Translations under genes and position numbers: made by a program
In this document: piece after piece, positions 41,148 to 51,900 of the stretch
Numbering within the stretch: position 1 is the stretch's first letter
Layout: each line of letters opens with the position of its first letter
The notes under the pieces: model-generated
Database searches by the model: none
Told to the model about the DNA's origin: nothing
What the model saw: only the letters and a program-made list of their open reading frames with translations
Assembly (NCBI RefSeq): GCF_964199755.1
Contig: NC_133906.1
Location: 9,238,001-9,302,000, forward strand
Direction: 5' to 3'
From: Larus michahellis
Taxonomy: Eukaryota > Chordata > Aves > Charadriiformes > Laridae
Length of the DNA stretch: 64,000 nucleotides

Positions 41148-44139
41148 TTAAAGGTCATAATTCGGAGGTGGCATGTCAATGATCTCATCCAGGGTAGCAA
41201 GGAAATCAGCAGTTGACTGTAGCAAGTCTGAAAGTTAGAAATAGAGTAAATCAGTTTCTCATGAGAATTTATACTCTCTAACATAAGCCAGCTCCCAGTA
41301 GATAAGCATAAGCCTCTTGAATGACTAAGGAAAATACTCTTTGATTGCATAAGCCAATTCCACCCAACTGATCAGTTAGCAACACGCTGCAAGAGATTGC
41401 TCAGCAACATCACTTTGAGACCACTACCTGTACTAGTAGGGTTGACTGGTTAAATTCAGCTTGACTATACACCAAAAGCTGCTTGATATTAGTGTGCTAT
41501 TCTGGTAGTTAGGACAGCAGTAGCCATTCACTACTGCAGCCAACTAGCTTCCCTCCCAAACTACTGATGAGCACTGTATGTACTTCCACTTACTAGACTC
41601 CCATGAAATCTCTTCCATCTTCACAGGTGAAGGAACCATGTTCACAAATTTGTCATATGTCCTTTCAAATATCATGAGGGGAACACCACGCAGGTCAATA
41701 TTGCTTATTTTGTGCTCTTCAGGAAGATCAAAACTCTCAAAGTCTGTTTGAGACACAAACTAGTTTAGTAACAGTGTACAGTACCAGTAGCCTGGGAAGC
41801 TGCAAATTCTCATAGATTAAGTGAAGTGGGGGCAGGTCCAAAACAGCACAACCCAACAGTCCCCTCTTAAGGGGTATTTACTTGCAGTTACACCTTACCC
41901 ATTCATAAAATTCCATACACTAGCACTTGCCAAAAGACTAGACCGCATAACAACTGCTAACGTAAAGCAGAAAGTTTTAGTAATTTCTTTTAGTCACTAT
42001 ACTAAGTTAACTTCATCAAGCATAGCTTATGTTTCACCAACACTGAAGTAGCCTTTGGTACAGTAGTTTTTGCACACTCACTTCCACATGAACTGGATGG
42101 TTTAAGGACACAGTTTGAAGGACTGAGATAGAATACCTGCAGTGTGCTGTGCTAAAAACAGATTTAGAAGTTTCATCTTAAACTATTATATCCTACAGCA
42201 GTAGGAATCTCTTCAGTTACAACTTACCATCTTGGTATACACTCTTAAGAGAAGTCTGCTCTTTAGTACTGCTTAAGTTTTCCTTTGAATACTTGTCTAC
42301 TAAATTGCCATTTAATGAATTAAGAGGCTATAACATGGTTCCTTGGAACTAGTTGCCTGCCAACATAATATTGGTCTCAGACTACTACATATCTGGAGCA
42401 CAACTATAGCAGTTAGAAATATTTACAGAAGAATGAGATGGTATTTTAGACATAGCAAGCACCCTTCAGTTTAAGAAAGGACTCCGGAGAAATGCTTATG
42501 CTAGCTTGTTTGCCACAACAGCTTGACCGAAGTCTTACAACAATGTCCACACTCATGAAAGCCTGATGATTCATTTTAATAATTACACCAGTAGTATTAC
42601 CTTGAGGATCAAAAGGAAACATATTTTCTATTTCTGGCCAGTCTTCTTCAGCCACTGCATCACAGCTTTCTAATCCAGCAGTCTTTTCAGTAATCTTAAA
42701 GATAAAGTCACATTATTTGACCTACTATAATTCCCCATTATAGCACCTTTGTAGTGGCTTTCTTGTGCTATATAGGTCTAGAGAATGCCAGCCATACAGT
42801 CCTCAGTTATGCCTAAATTCTAATACCTTCAACGCAAATAAGCTGGAGATGGGCAAATGCTCCAGTTGAGTTTTAGTGCAGTTCTATATATAGTGGCAAC
42901 AAATCACTGCACTAGAACCTTTAGGCTCATAATATTAAACTCCTGATGCTTAACACATGAACAAGACATTAACACAGACTATTTTCTCTAGAGCCACTTC
43001 TTTGCCATTAGGGCCCCCCTAAGCTGTTGTATTCCTTGTACCGATGTAGAGGTACTGGTTTGGGCTAGGATGGAGTTATTTTTCTTCCTAGTAGCTCATA
43101 TGATGCCATGTTGTGGATTCATAATGAAAACAGTGTTGATAACACACAGTTGTTTTGGGTATTGCTGAGCACTGCTTACACAGCATCAAGGCCTTTTCTG
43201 CTTCTCACAACCCCACCAGTGAGGTGGCTGGGGGGTGCACAAGAAGTTGGGAGGGGGCACAGCTGATCCAAGGGATATTCCATACAATATCACGCTAAGC
43301 AATAAAAACTGGTGGGGAAGTTTGTCAGGGCTGCCATGGCTCAGGGAGTGGCAAGGCATCAGTCAGCTGGTGGTAAGAAGTGGGGTTTGTTTCTCTTGGA
43401 GATTTTTAATTATTAAGTTGTCTTAATCTCAACCCATGAGTTTTCTCACTTTTACCCTTCCACTTCTCTCCCCTGTCCCACTGAGGGGGGAGTGAGAAAG
43501 CAGCTGCGTAGTGCAAGTAGCTGCTTGCCAAGGTTAACCCACAACAGCAGATAAGCTCCACATCTCGCCATCCCCTGTAGAAGTCCGTTGTACTCACTTT
43601 GTTTGCAGTGCAAGGCTGATTTTTCTGTCCTATCTTTTCTGTCTTGCTTGTGACCCCCTTAGTTCTATTCACATTTCCAAGAGCTTTTCTGACAGAGTGA
43701 GATGTGGCTGGAGGCGTACTGATGGTTTTTTTTGGAAGTGGAGTATTAACTTGTGTTCTTTCAGAGAAGACTTTTGCTGGTGAGCCAGGGGGAGAAAAAA
43801 GCAAACTTTAGTACCATACCAACTTGTTTCAGTTGTTATAAAAATCATTGTTCACCATTTATAACTCAGGAACAAGAGCCTCATCTATGGCAAAAGAAGT
43901 AAGCACAGAGCAAATTTTATAATTCATGAACTTAATGGAATTGGTTAGATGAGTAGATGTAAAAAAGAAAACTATTACTGTTCAAAACAGTGAATAACAA
44001 AACATGGTTTATGCACACCACTTGATCCCCTACTAGCTTAGGGCAGCATATACGCACAAGATCCTGAAGGGAGTCTTAGCTGATTCTTAGTAGCACCAAC
44101 TTCACCATTCTCCTTATCGATAAGGATCAGTGTTGCCAT
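41148..44139 (-). CDS. PTTG1: Securin (separase inhibitor)
   Basis: Five coding exons on the minus strand: 44139-44058, 43776-43598, 42694-42601, 41743-41594 and 41227-41148. All joints have GT-AG borders and compatible phases, and together they encode 194 residues (human 202). The KEN box is at residues 9-11. The destruction box RKALGNVN is at 57-64. The separase-binding segment is about 105-129, with [10 protein letters not shown] and [11 protein letters not shown] almost as in human. The C-terminus begins NLLQS, as in human. Securin holds separase inactive until APC/C destroys it at anaphase. The N-terminal half is diverged from human. PSPVK is kept, but the second proline cluster of the human PxxP region is replaced by EEIS. 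A 5' UTR begins in exon 44160-44058, and a non-coding first exon probably ends at 44979. It is divergent from SLU7. Confidence 0.95.
43051..43546 (+). mobile_element. Solo ERVL-type LTR in a PTTG1 intron
   Basis: A full-length LTR of about 496 bp from the same family as the 34.85 kb copy. It is flanked by imperfect 5-bp target duplications (GTAGA at 43046-43050, GCAGA at 43547-43551). It holds family-typical segments such as GTTGATAACACACAG, GGATATTCCATACA and CTCAACCCATGAGTTTTCTC. No internal sequence follows, so it is a solo LTR left by recombination. It is antisense to PTTG1 and lies only about 50 bp inside the intron from the exon ending at 43598. Confidence 0.9.
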
Positions 44140-44978
44140 CTTCACGTTGATAAGACCACTCTGGATAGTCCATACAGCAAAAAAACAAAATCATTATTGT
44201 AATTGCTTCCACCAGAGCACACTTTTTAAGCAAACTACATTAAAGACAACATAGCTGCCATGTGCTGGTCCCTAGATGAAGGGGAACAAACCCAAACCCA
44301 CACTTCACATCATTTCATAGTAGTTTAGCTACAGACTTTTATGTTTGAAGGCATTACTAATGCATGTGGTGGGCTTATAGCCCCAAAGGAGTCTGAGAAA
44401 GTTGCAAGGTCTCACTAGCAATCCTACACAGGAAGATCAATACCTTTGGTTTGTTTTTGTCACTTCTTTGTAGTGTTTAACTGTTTCCTCAGTACGAGAG
44501 AGGAGTACATCTCCTAGCTTAACAATCTAGTCCTTAGCTCAGCTTGTCACAGTTGAGCAGCTAAGAGTATTACCAATTATTTTACTAGCAGAGACGTCTT
44601 TTTACCAGAAAAAGAAACCATTTGAGGACACCCTATAGAAATGGGTTAGTCCACAACTGTTTTTCAGCCCTATCTGAGACAACAGATCAGAGCACTCCCT
44701 TGCACTGCTCGAGCAGCCAGGCAGCTCCCACCTGGAGCTTATGACTGCCATTAATGGGCATGGGACTCCTCACTGGAAGGAAGCCTGCAGAAAGAGCTTG
44801 GTATAGCTTGAAGTTAAAAGCTTAAGCATAAAGTTAAAGCAAGGCTTACAGCCGCGCGTCTCACTGCTCCCCTTGCTTAGGTGCCCTGGCCGCAGCTCCA
44901 GGAACCCTCTCCCCGTGCAACCTAGCTCTCACCAGCCGCCCTCCCCACCCAGCCGCGCGTACCTGGGCCAGGGCTCAC

Positions 44979-45110
44979 CTCAGGAGCTACCAGCAGCTCC
45001 GAGCGCTGAGGCAGGAAAACAGCACCCACAAAAACAAGTGTGAGGGCAGCTCCAAGCCGCGCAAAGGACGAGCAGAGCCACGGACACTCCACCTCAGAGA
45101 GCAAGGCCAC
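44979..45110 (-). other. PTTG1: Probable PTTG1 non-coding first exon
   Basis: The minus strand offers a strong donor (CTGAG followed by GTGAGC) with the last exon base at 44979, inside the CpG island and just downstream of the CHR/CCAAT elements. A second donor (CCAG then GTACGC) near 44962 is an alternative. The 5' end is estimated from the CHR/TATA-like TTTAAAA at 45138-45144. The next exon (44160-44058) carries the start codon. Confidence 0.5.
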
Positions 45111-45339
45111 GGTACCCCCACCCCAACCGCCGGCAGCTTTTAAACCGGCTCCGCATCGCCCATTGGCTGCTTCGACCGACGCTCAGCAGCCGATTGGCTC
45201 AGTAGCGCCGCTTCCGCCCCGCCTCCCCTGGCCCCTCCGCGGCTCCACCCCCTGCGCTCTGGGGGGTCAGGCCCCGCCGCCGCGTTGCTATGGTGACGGC
45301 GTGGCACCGCCCCGGTAGTGGCTGGGCCTTGCCGGGGCG

Positions 45340-45648
45340 TGGCCACGGTGCATTGTGGGGCTGCGGTGCGGCCTAGCCGGTAAACACGGGAGGCGGCGGC
45401 GGCGAGGGGTGGCCGGGAGGGCGGCGGGTGGCTGCTTTGAGCCCCGAGGGAGTACCCGTGTTCTCGGGGCCTGGGCCCTGGCCGGGTGCTTCCCCGCAGT
45501 CTCTGTCCTGCCCCGCCTTGGAGGTACGCGTAGGCCCAGGTGTGCGTGTTGCGCAGGCCCCGGCCTGTCCGCGGGCTTTTCCGTCAGCCCCGGCCTTTTC
45601 CGTCAGCCCCGGCCTGTCCGCGGACCCTGCCCGCCCCTGCGGCCGTAG
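45340..45648 (+). other. SLU7: SLU7 non-coding first exon
   Basis: GC-rich exon with a donor at GCCGTAG followed by GTGAGT, last base 45648. The 5' end is approximate. It contains no upstream ATG in frame with the main reading frame, because the coding ATG is in the next exon at 45931. Intron 1 (45649-45918) is short and unremarkable. Confidence 0.6.
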
Positions 45649-45930
45649 GTGAGTCCGTGTCCCCCTTCCCGCGGCGGGGAAGGCCCGATAGTGCGTGTCC
45701 TGAGGCTGTGTGCAGAGCTGCTGTTGTTTCTCTGCATTGTGTATTGAATTAGAGAAGTGAAACATTAATAAGATAATTTTATTTTCAGTACTGGTACTTT
45801 TATTTGTGAAAAGCATAGTACAGGGTTACAGGTTTAACTGGATGATACAAAACCACATTGAAGAACTGTGCTGTCAAATGGAATTGATCTGTAGGACTTT
45901 CCTTTTTCTGATATAAAGGGAAAAAGCAAA

Positions 45931-48900
45931 ATGGCATCAGGGACGGTAATGAACGCCACTTCTTCAGGAGGATCAAATGATGTGAGCCTGGAGGAACCAA
46001 AGAAGATGACAAGGGAAGACTGGAGGAAAAAGAAGGAATTAGAAGAACAAAGAAAACTAGGAAATGCACCTGCTGAAGTGGATGAAGAAGGAAAGTAAGT
46101 TTTATTAAAGCTATGGTTATTCTAAAGCTATTGCTTAAAATGTCTTATTTCCTGTTGTGATTACAGAATAATCATGAGGGTGGTACATGATTTCTACGTT
46201 AGTCATTGTGGAAGTAAATAGTTGAACTTTGTGAATTTGCTTTTAATATTACAGTCACCCTCAGGAAACAGATATTTTCAAAAAAAGTGTAGGTTCAGTG
46301 TTTATCTACTGCAGTCTGCTGACAGTGTTGCTGAAAAGTCCAATCTGTGAGGCTAGTTACAAGTGGTATTTTAAAAGTGACCAAAATATAGTGCTGGGGA
46401 ACTTCACTGCCTACTTTATCTGTTCCTTCTCTCTTGCTTCTACAAGGCTCCTTGTTTCTGAGAAATGTTCCTCTTTTTGTGCCTTGTAACATTGTATAGA
46501 ATAAGGTGTTTGATTTGGAGACAGGATTTTAGGTGAATTAGATGGCAACAAAATTGCAATGAAAGTTGGTGTTTTTCTAGTTAAATTAGAGCTTATTTTG
46601 CAATGCATTTTAACAACTTGATTATTTTATTGTCACTCCTAAAGCACTGAACTTTAATGTGGGAGTTATTTATTAGGCTAAGTTGTGGTTTTTTTTCCAT
46701 ATGCCCTCTACTTACTACACAACATCTTTTACAGAGATATTAATCCTCATATTCCTCAGTACATATCCTCAGTACCATGGTACATAGATCCCTCTAAAAG
46801 ACCTACACTAAAGCATCAGAGACCTCAGCCAGAGAAGCAGAAACAGTATAGCTCCTCTGGAGATTGGTACAAACGAGGCGTTCAAGAGGTATGCAAAATA
46901 TTTTTGTCATAAAATAAAGACTTGGTTTGATTTTGTGAGGAAATAAGAAAAGATACATTGACTCCCTATAAAGACATAACTCTGGTTACATGTTTTTGAG
47001 AGGGAGAGGAGCTGGGAATTCTTATTCATCAGGCGAGTTGCAGTGTTTGGTAATAATCAAAATATGTGTTCTGGGTTTGGGTAGACTGTGCACACTTTAG
47101 TTTCATTGAAAAAATAAATTAATTATTGGAACACGTATATGAATCTTGCCACAAGTATGTACAACACTCTTTTTTTTGTTGTTTAGCACGCTATAGCAAC
47201 TAGATATCGCAAAGGAGCTTGTGAGAACTGTGGTGCACTGACACACAAAAAGAAAGACTGTATGGAGGTAAACTTGACTTTTGTTGATGTTTTAATGGTT
47301 TTGAAAACAATGTGAATTCTCATCTTGGTGAAAAATAGCTAGCTTTAGAAAAAATAAAGATCACTAGTTTTGAAAAATGTTACAAGTATTGAAAGGTGGC
47401 TTGAAAATTTGTAAAGAAATTGTTATGTAGGAAAAATGAAGGGGAAAAATGCTACTATTCAGGGTTTTGCTCACCAGTTCTATTTGTGATAAGCACTGCA
47501 ATAATAGGTGAAAATGTTTAGCTCTTCATGTTAATTTGCATTAACTCAAGTGCTGCTGTGCCTGTCTTTGTTTCATGTCAGCTAGAAACCATACACAGAA
47601 ATTGTGCTTTAATTGCTTTCTTAATTGTGGAAAATAGAGTTAGAAATTCATCAGGTTTGGAGTCAGTTGCACTACTTTAAAATACAGAAATTAACTACTT
47701 GTGTTTATTTACAATTCACAGGCTTATAGTGCTGAATAGGGCTGTAGAAGAACTTGATTGAAACTGTCTTTAAAGGGATATCTGAGTGAGTAACATATAT
47801 TTTAGTCTAATGGACTGATCCAGACTTTTCTCTTTTTTTTTTTTTTTTTTTTTCCTTTCAGAGACCCAGGAAAGTTGGAGCAAAATACACAGGCATGAAC
47901 ATTGCACCAGATGAACATGTGCAGCCTCAACTGATGTTTGATTATGATGGAAAGCGAGATCGTTGGAATGGTTATAACCCAGAAGAGCACATGAAGATTG
48001 TAGAGGAATATTCCAAGGTTGATTTGGTATGTAGGTGCTATGGTTTACTGGGGAAAGCTTCAGTGTTATGGCTTGGCTGAGAGGAAGTTTTTTTACTTAT
48101 GAATCCTTTTCATTACCATGATGAAGCAGTGGACTGTTTGTACTTGTCGCCGTGCAGATTGGCACCTTGCTGTTGCGGTTAACCTACTTTCTGTTTGCAC
48201 CAAATCAATGTGGACGCTTAATAGCTTTTTAGACGAAGAAAAAAATAGTTCACTACCTTGGCTGGATGTTAGGCCAGTTCCAAAAGGTGGTTAAGCGTCT
48301 AACTAACTCCCTTCGGTGCCTGGTCCTCAATATTTTCCTATAGTGCATAGGAAAGCTAATGCTAAATGCGATCTAATCAGTGTGTATAAATATCTAATGA
48401 AAGAGTTTAAAGGCAGCCGGACTCTTCTCAGTAATATCTAGTGACAGAACAAGAAGCAGTAGGTGCAAATTGAAATACAAACAATTCTATTTAAACATAA
48501 GAAAAAAAAAAAGTTCTACCGTGCGGGTGATCAAACAGTGGAACAGCTTGCCCAATAAGGCTGGGGAGTCTCCATTCTTGGAGTAAACAATACCCGCATG
48601 GACGCGGTCCTGGGCAACCTGTTGTAGGCAAGCCGGCTTTGAGCAGGGGGGTTGTCCTTGGTGGCCTCCAGAGGTTCCTCCAACATCAACTATTCGGTGG
48701 TTCTATGATGTAAAACAAATACAAAAATTCACTACATGCTGCTTTAGAATCTCACTCTAGATGGTAGACTTTGGTGCTTCCGGGATGAAACATTCTTGAA
48801 GTATTAGTCGTGAAGTACCTTAAGCAGTGAAGTTCCTAACTAGATTATGAGGACACAATAATAGAATATGTTTGTTCTTAAACACTATTGAACTAAAATA

Positions 48901-51900
48901 AGCTATCTCTTTCTTAAATTAGGATGCACGTAGTAATGGTGTAGCTTTGTAAGTTAAAATGAAAATAGTAAACTATTTTATTTTAACAGTATAACATAAA
49001 ATACTAAAATGGTTAACGTATATATAGCTTCCTTTCCATGAAGCTCAAAAAACAATATGGTTAAGCATAGGAGTAGAGGAGAGAAGCTTTGGGCTGCTGA
49101 TTTTTACCAGCACCCAGAGAATTAAAATCTAATTTTTTTGTAATAAGGAGTACGTTTTAAATGACAACAGTCACAAGAGCTGCTTATGATAAGTATTACT
49201 ACACACTTGCTATTTAAAAGAAATATTAAAACAAATGCATTTTCATAATACGCAGGCCAAACGTACACTGAAAGCCCAGAAGCTTCAGGAAGAGCTGGCA
49301 TCAGGAAAGCTGGAGCAAGTGGTAAGTGAACTAAACCCTAATTTATTTTTGTTGAGGCTGAATAAAAACGCAACAGGTTATTCCTGCTCTTTGATGCTTT
49401 TATTGTCTATACAGGGTTTGCTATTGTTTTTTATGCCCTTCAGTAATTTAAAGATTTTCCTAGCACCAGGATATTCTGTGTTAACGTTCAAGAATTTGAA
49501 GTATCTTCCTTCAAATGAGAGTGGCTTTGTTTTCCCTTTATGGGCAAAAATTCTCTGTGATTATTATTCTTGCTAAAATTAACAATATGGATTTTTCGTT
49601 CAGAAAAACTTGTTTTCCATGTAATAGTTTTGTTTATGTACTGAATTGCTTTTTGTATTTAAAGATTGTTACGTCTGACTAATGTTGAGGTAATGACTGT
49701 CACGTGACTGTGGATTGTTTTAGTAATGCTTAGTATAAATTGGAATAGGAATGTATTTTCTTTGTCTTAGAACTTGTGTCTTCTTCAGTCATTGCTATGA
49801 CTATTTGCAGTGTCTCTGGTTATTTGCAGGCTGAGTGAGCATGTGTATTTCTCTCTGGCTTATAACTCTGCAGAGTTTGCATCTTCCACTACTACAAGAT
49901 CCTCTTATAAAATTCTGAATTTAAAAGGCATTTCTTAGAATATTCTAAGTTTATAAAATGGGGAAAAAGTAGAGACTGTTACTGGTCAGAAGTAGGTTTT
50001 TTTTAATCAATGTGGTAAGGGAGAAAACACCAAGCAAAAGACTACATACGGTTGGGCCTCGGTTTTCCAGAGGTTGTCACGTTGCATTTTGTCACTAGAT
50101 GGCAGAGTGAGCTTAATCTCCAACCCAGCACAAACTACAGCGTTCTGACTTTGACGATAGACAAGATTCTTTCTCTTTTTGATGCCTGTTCTCACCACAG
50201 GGCAACGTTGTTGGCTTCATGTACTTAGTCCTTACAAAGTGGAGCTGAAAGAAGAAAAGCATGTTTGAAATATAAGACCTCTCTCATGGAGAGGACAAAG
50301 ACCGATGCCAATTTACATCGTCAGTGCTGGCCGATTTGCTGGTCAGTCTTCCAGGACTTGCAGTTGTTTCCATCTTCACTGCTGCAAGTTTTCTCAAGTT
50401 AGAGGCTAAGCAGGTTAAAAAATAAATTCTGGCTCTGTTGCTCCAAATTATGGCTTCTGATTCATGCTCAGTATTCCTGTCAGTCCTAACTCAATACTTG
50501 CATAGGCATATCTTCTTAATTATTTTTTTTTAAGCTTTCAGAGTTGAATCTTGGTTATATTTGTATGATATGAAATATTCTAGTCTAAAACATTAGTGTT
50601 CAAAAGCGTAGCAGGCTCTAAATAACAGTGACAGTTCTAGAATTTGCCATTCTTGCAAAGGCTTGGAAAGTTAGTTGGGTGAAAAGGTCTCCAACATGTG
50701 TCTGTAATAGAGACGCTTCTAAGCTCTTTACTAGAACATTCAAAATATAACAGTCTTTGTGCATTTTGTGCCATGGATAAATTGTATTTTGCATCAAAGC
50801 TCTGCTTCGATTGCTCTTTATCTCCCTGACATCTTTCCTCTGTCCACTGTCTTGTCTTCTCCGCTGATGTGCTCTTTGTTTGCTGCAGAACTCCCCAAGA
50901 CACCAGTGGGGAGAAGAGGAACCAAATTCACAGACAGTAAGATGATTACCCACTGCATCACACCACGGGCAGAAAAAATACCTGTAGTTAGTGAAACAGG
51001 AGTAGCGTAAGGGTTTCCATGTTGGGTTCATGCCACTGGCTGCCTGTTCATTTGGGCAGAGATTGTTGGATTTCATAGAGGGGATTTTGCTTTTAACTCC
51101 TATGTGTTGTCAAACCTTAAAGATGCAAGCAAATAACTAGTTTTTAATATATGGTATATTTTGCCCAAGATAACTGTTTTCTTAATACCATCACAGTTAT
51201 GTTTTTGTAGCTCTTTCCATACAAGGAAGTGGAAATCCTTTAACAAGAGTATTTCTGAAAACTGTTGAATGTTAGATTAGCACGTTACTAGCATGACTGC
51301 ACACTTAAGCCTAAGTATATGATGCTAACTTTTAACTACAGGACTGCAGAATTTTTAATGAAACCACTAAAATCAGATTCTCCTACTTGTCTCTAGAATG
51401 AATGTCCTCTTCTATTTACAAGTTTCCCATCTCTCCTCAGGAAAGAGATCATAACAGTGAAGATGAAGACGAAGATAAATATGCAGATGACATTGATATG
51501 CCTGGGCAGAACTTTGACTCCAAAAGACGTATCACAGTTCGAAATTTACGTATCCGGGAAGATATTGCAAAAGTGAGTAAAGAATTCTTTACAGATGTTC
51601 TTTTGTATTCATGAGAGTTAATTTCAAAAAATTCTATGCTTAATTATTAATGAGTTTGCATATGGGTCTTGGGGTTGGGAGATTAAGGTCAGTTCTCAGT
51701 TCTATTCCTGCTCACATTGTGACTTTAAGGTCATCCTTTTACACAGATACACCTTTTTAAAATGTCTAGGCTGGGGGATATAGTAGTAACTTCAGTTCTT
51801 TTGAAATAATAAATATTTAATGTCTTGTATACTGTTTTCTTTCCCTAGTACTTGAGGAATCTAGATCCAAACTCTGCTTATTATGATCCCAAAACAAGAG

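Larger units (their letters stand above)
44870..45690. promoter_or_regulatory. Divergent PTTG1/SLU7 CpG-island promoter
   Basis: CpG-dense stretch between the first exons of two head-to-head genes. ATTGG (inverted CCAAT, NF-Y) occurs at 45162-45166 and 45193-45197, exactly 31 bp apart. A TTTAAA CHR-like element lies at 45139-45144 on the PTTG1 side. GC boxes (CCGCCCCGCCTCC) sit near 45213-45225. An RFX X-box (GTTGCTATGGTGAC) lies at 45284-45297 on the SLU7 side. CCAAT pairs plus a CHR are the hallmark of late-cell-cycle promoters, which fits PTTG1 expression at G2/M. Transcription probably starts near 45.1 kb for PTTG1 and 45.3-45.4 kb for SLU7. Confidence 0.85.
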
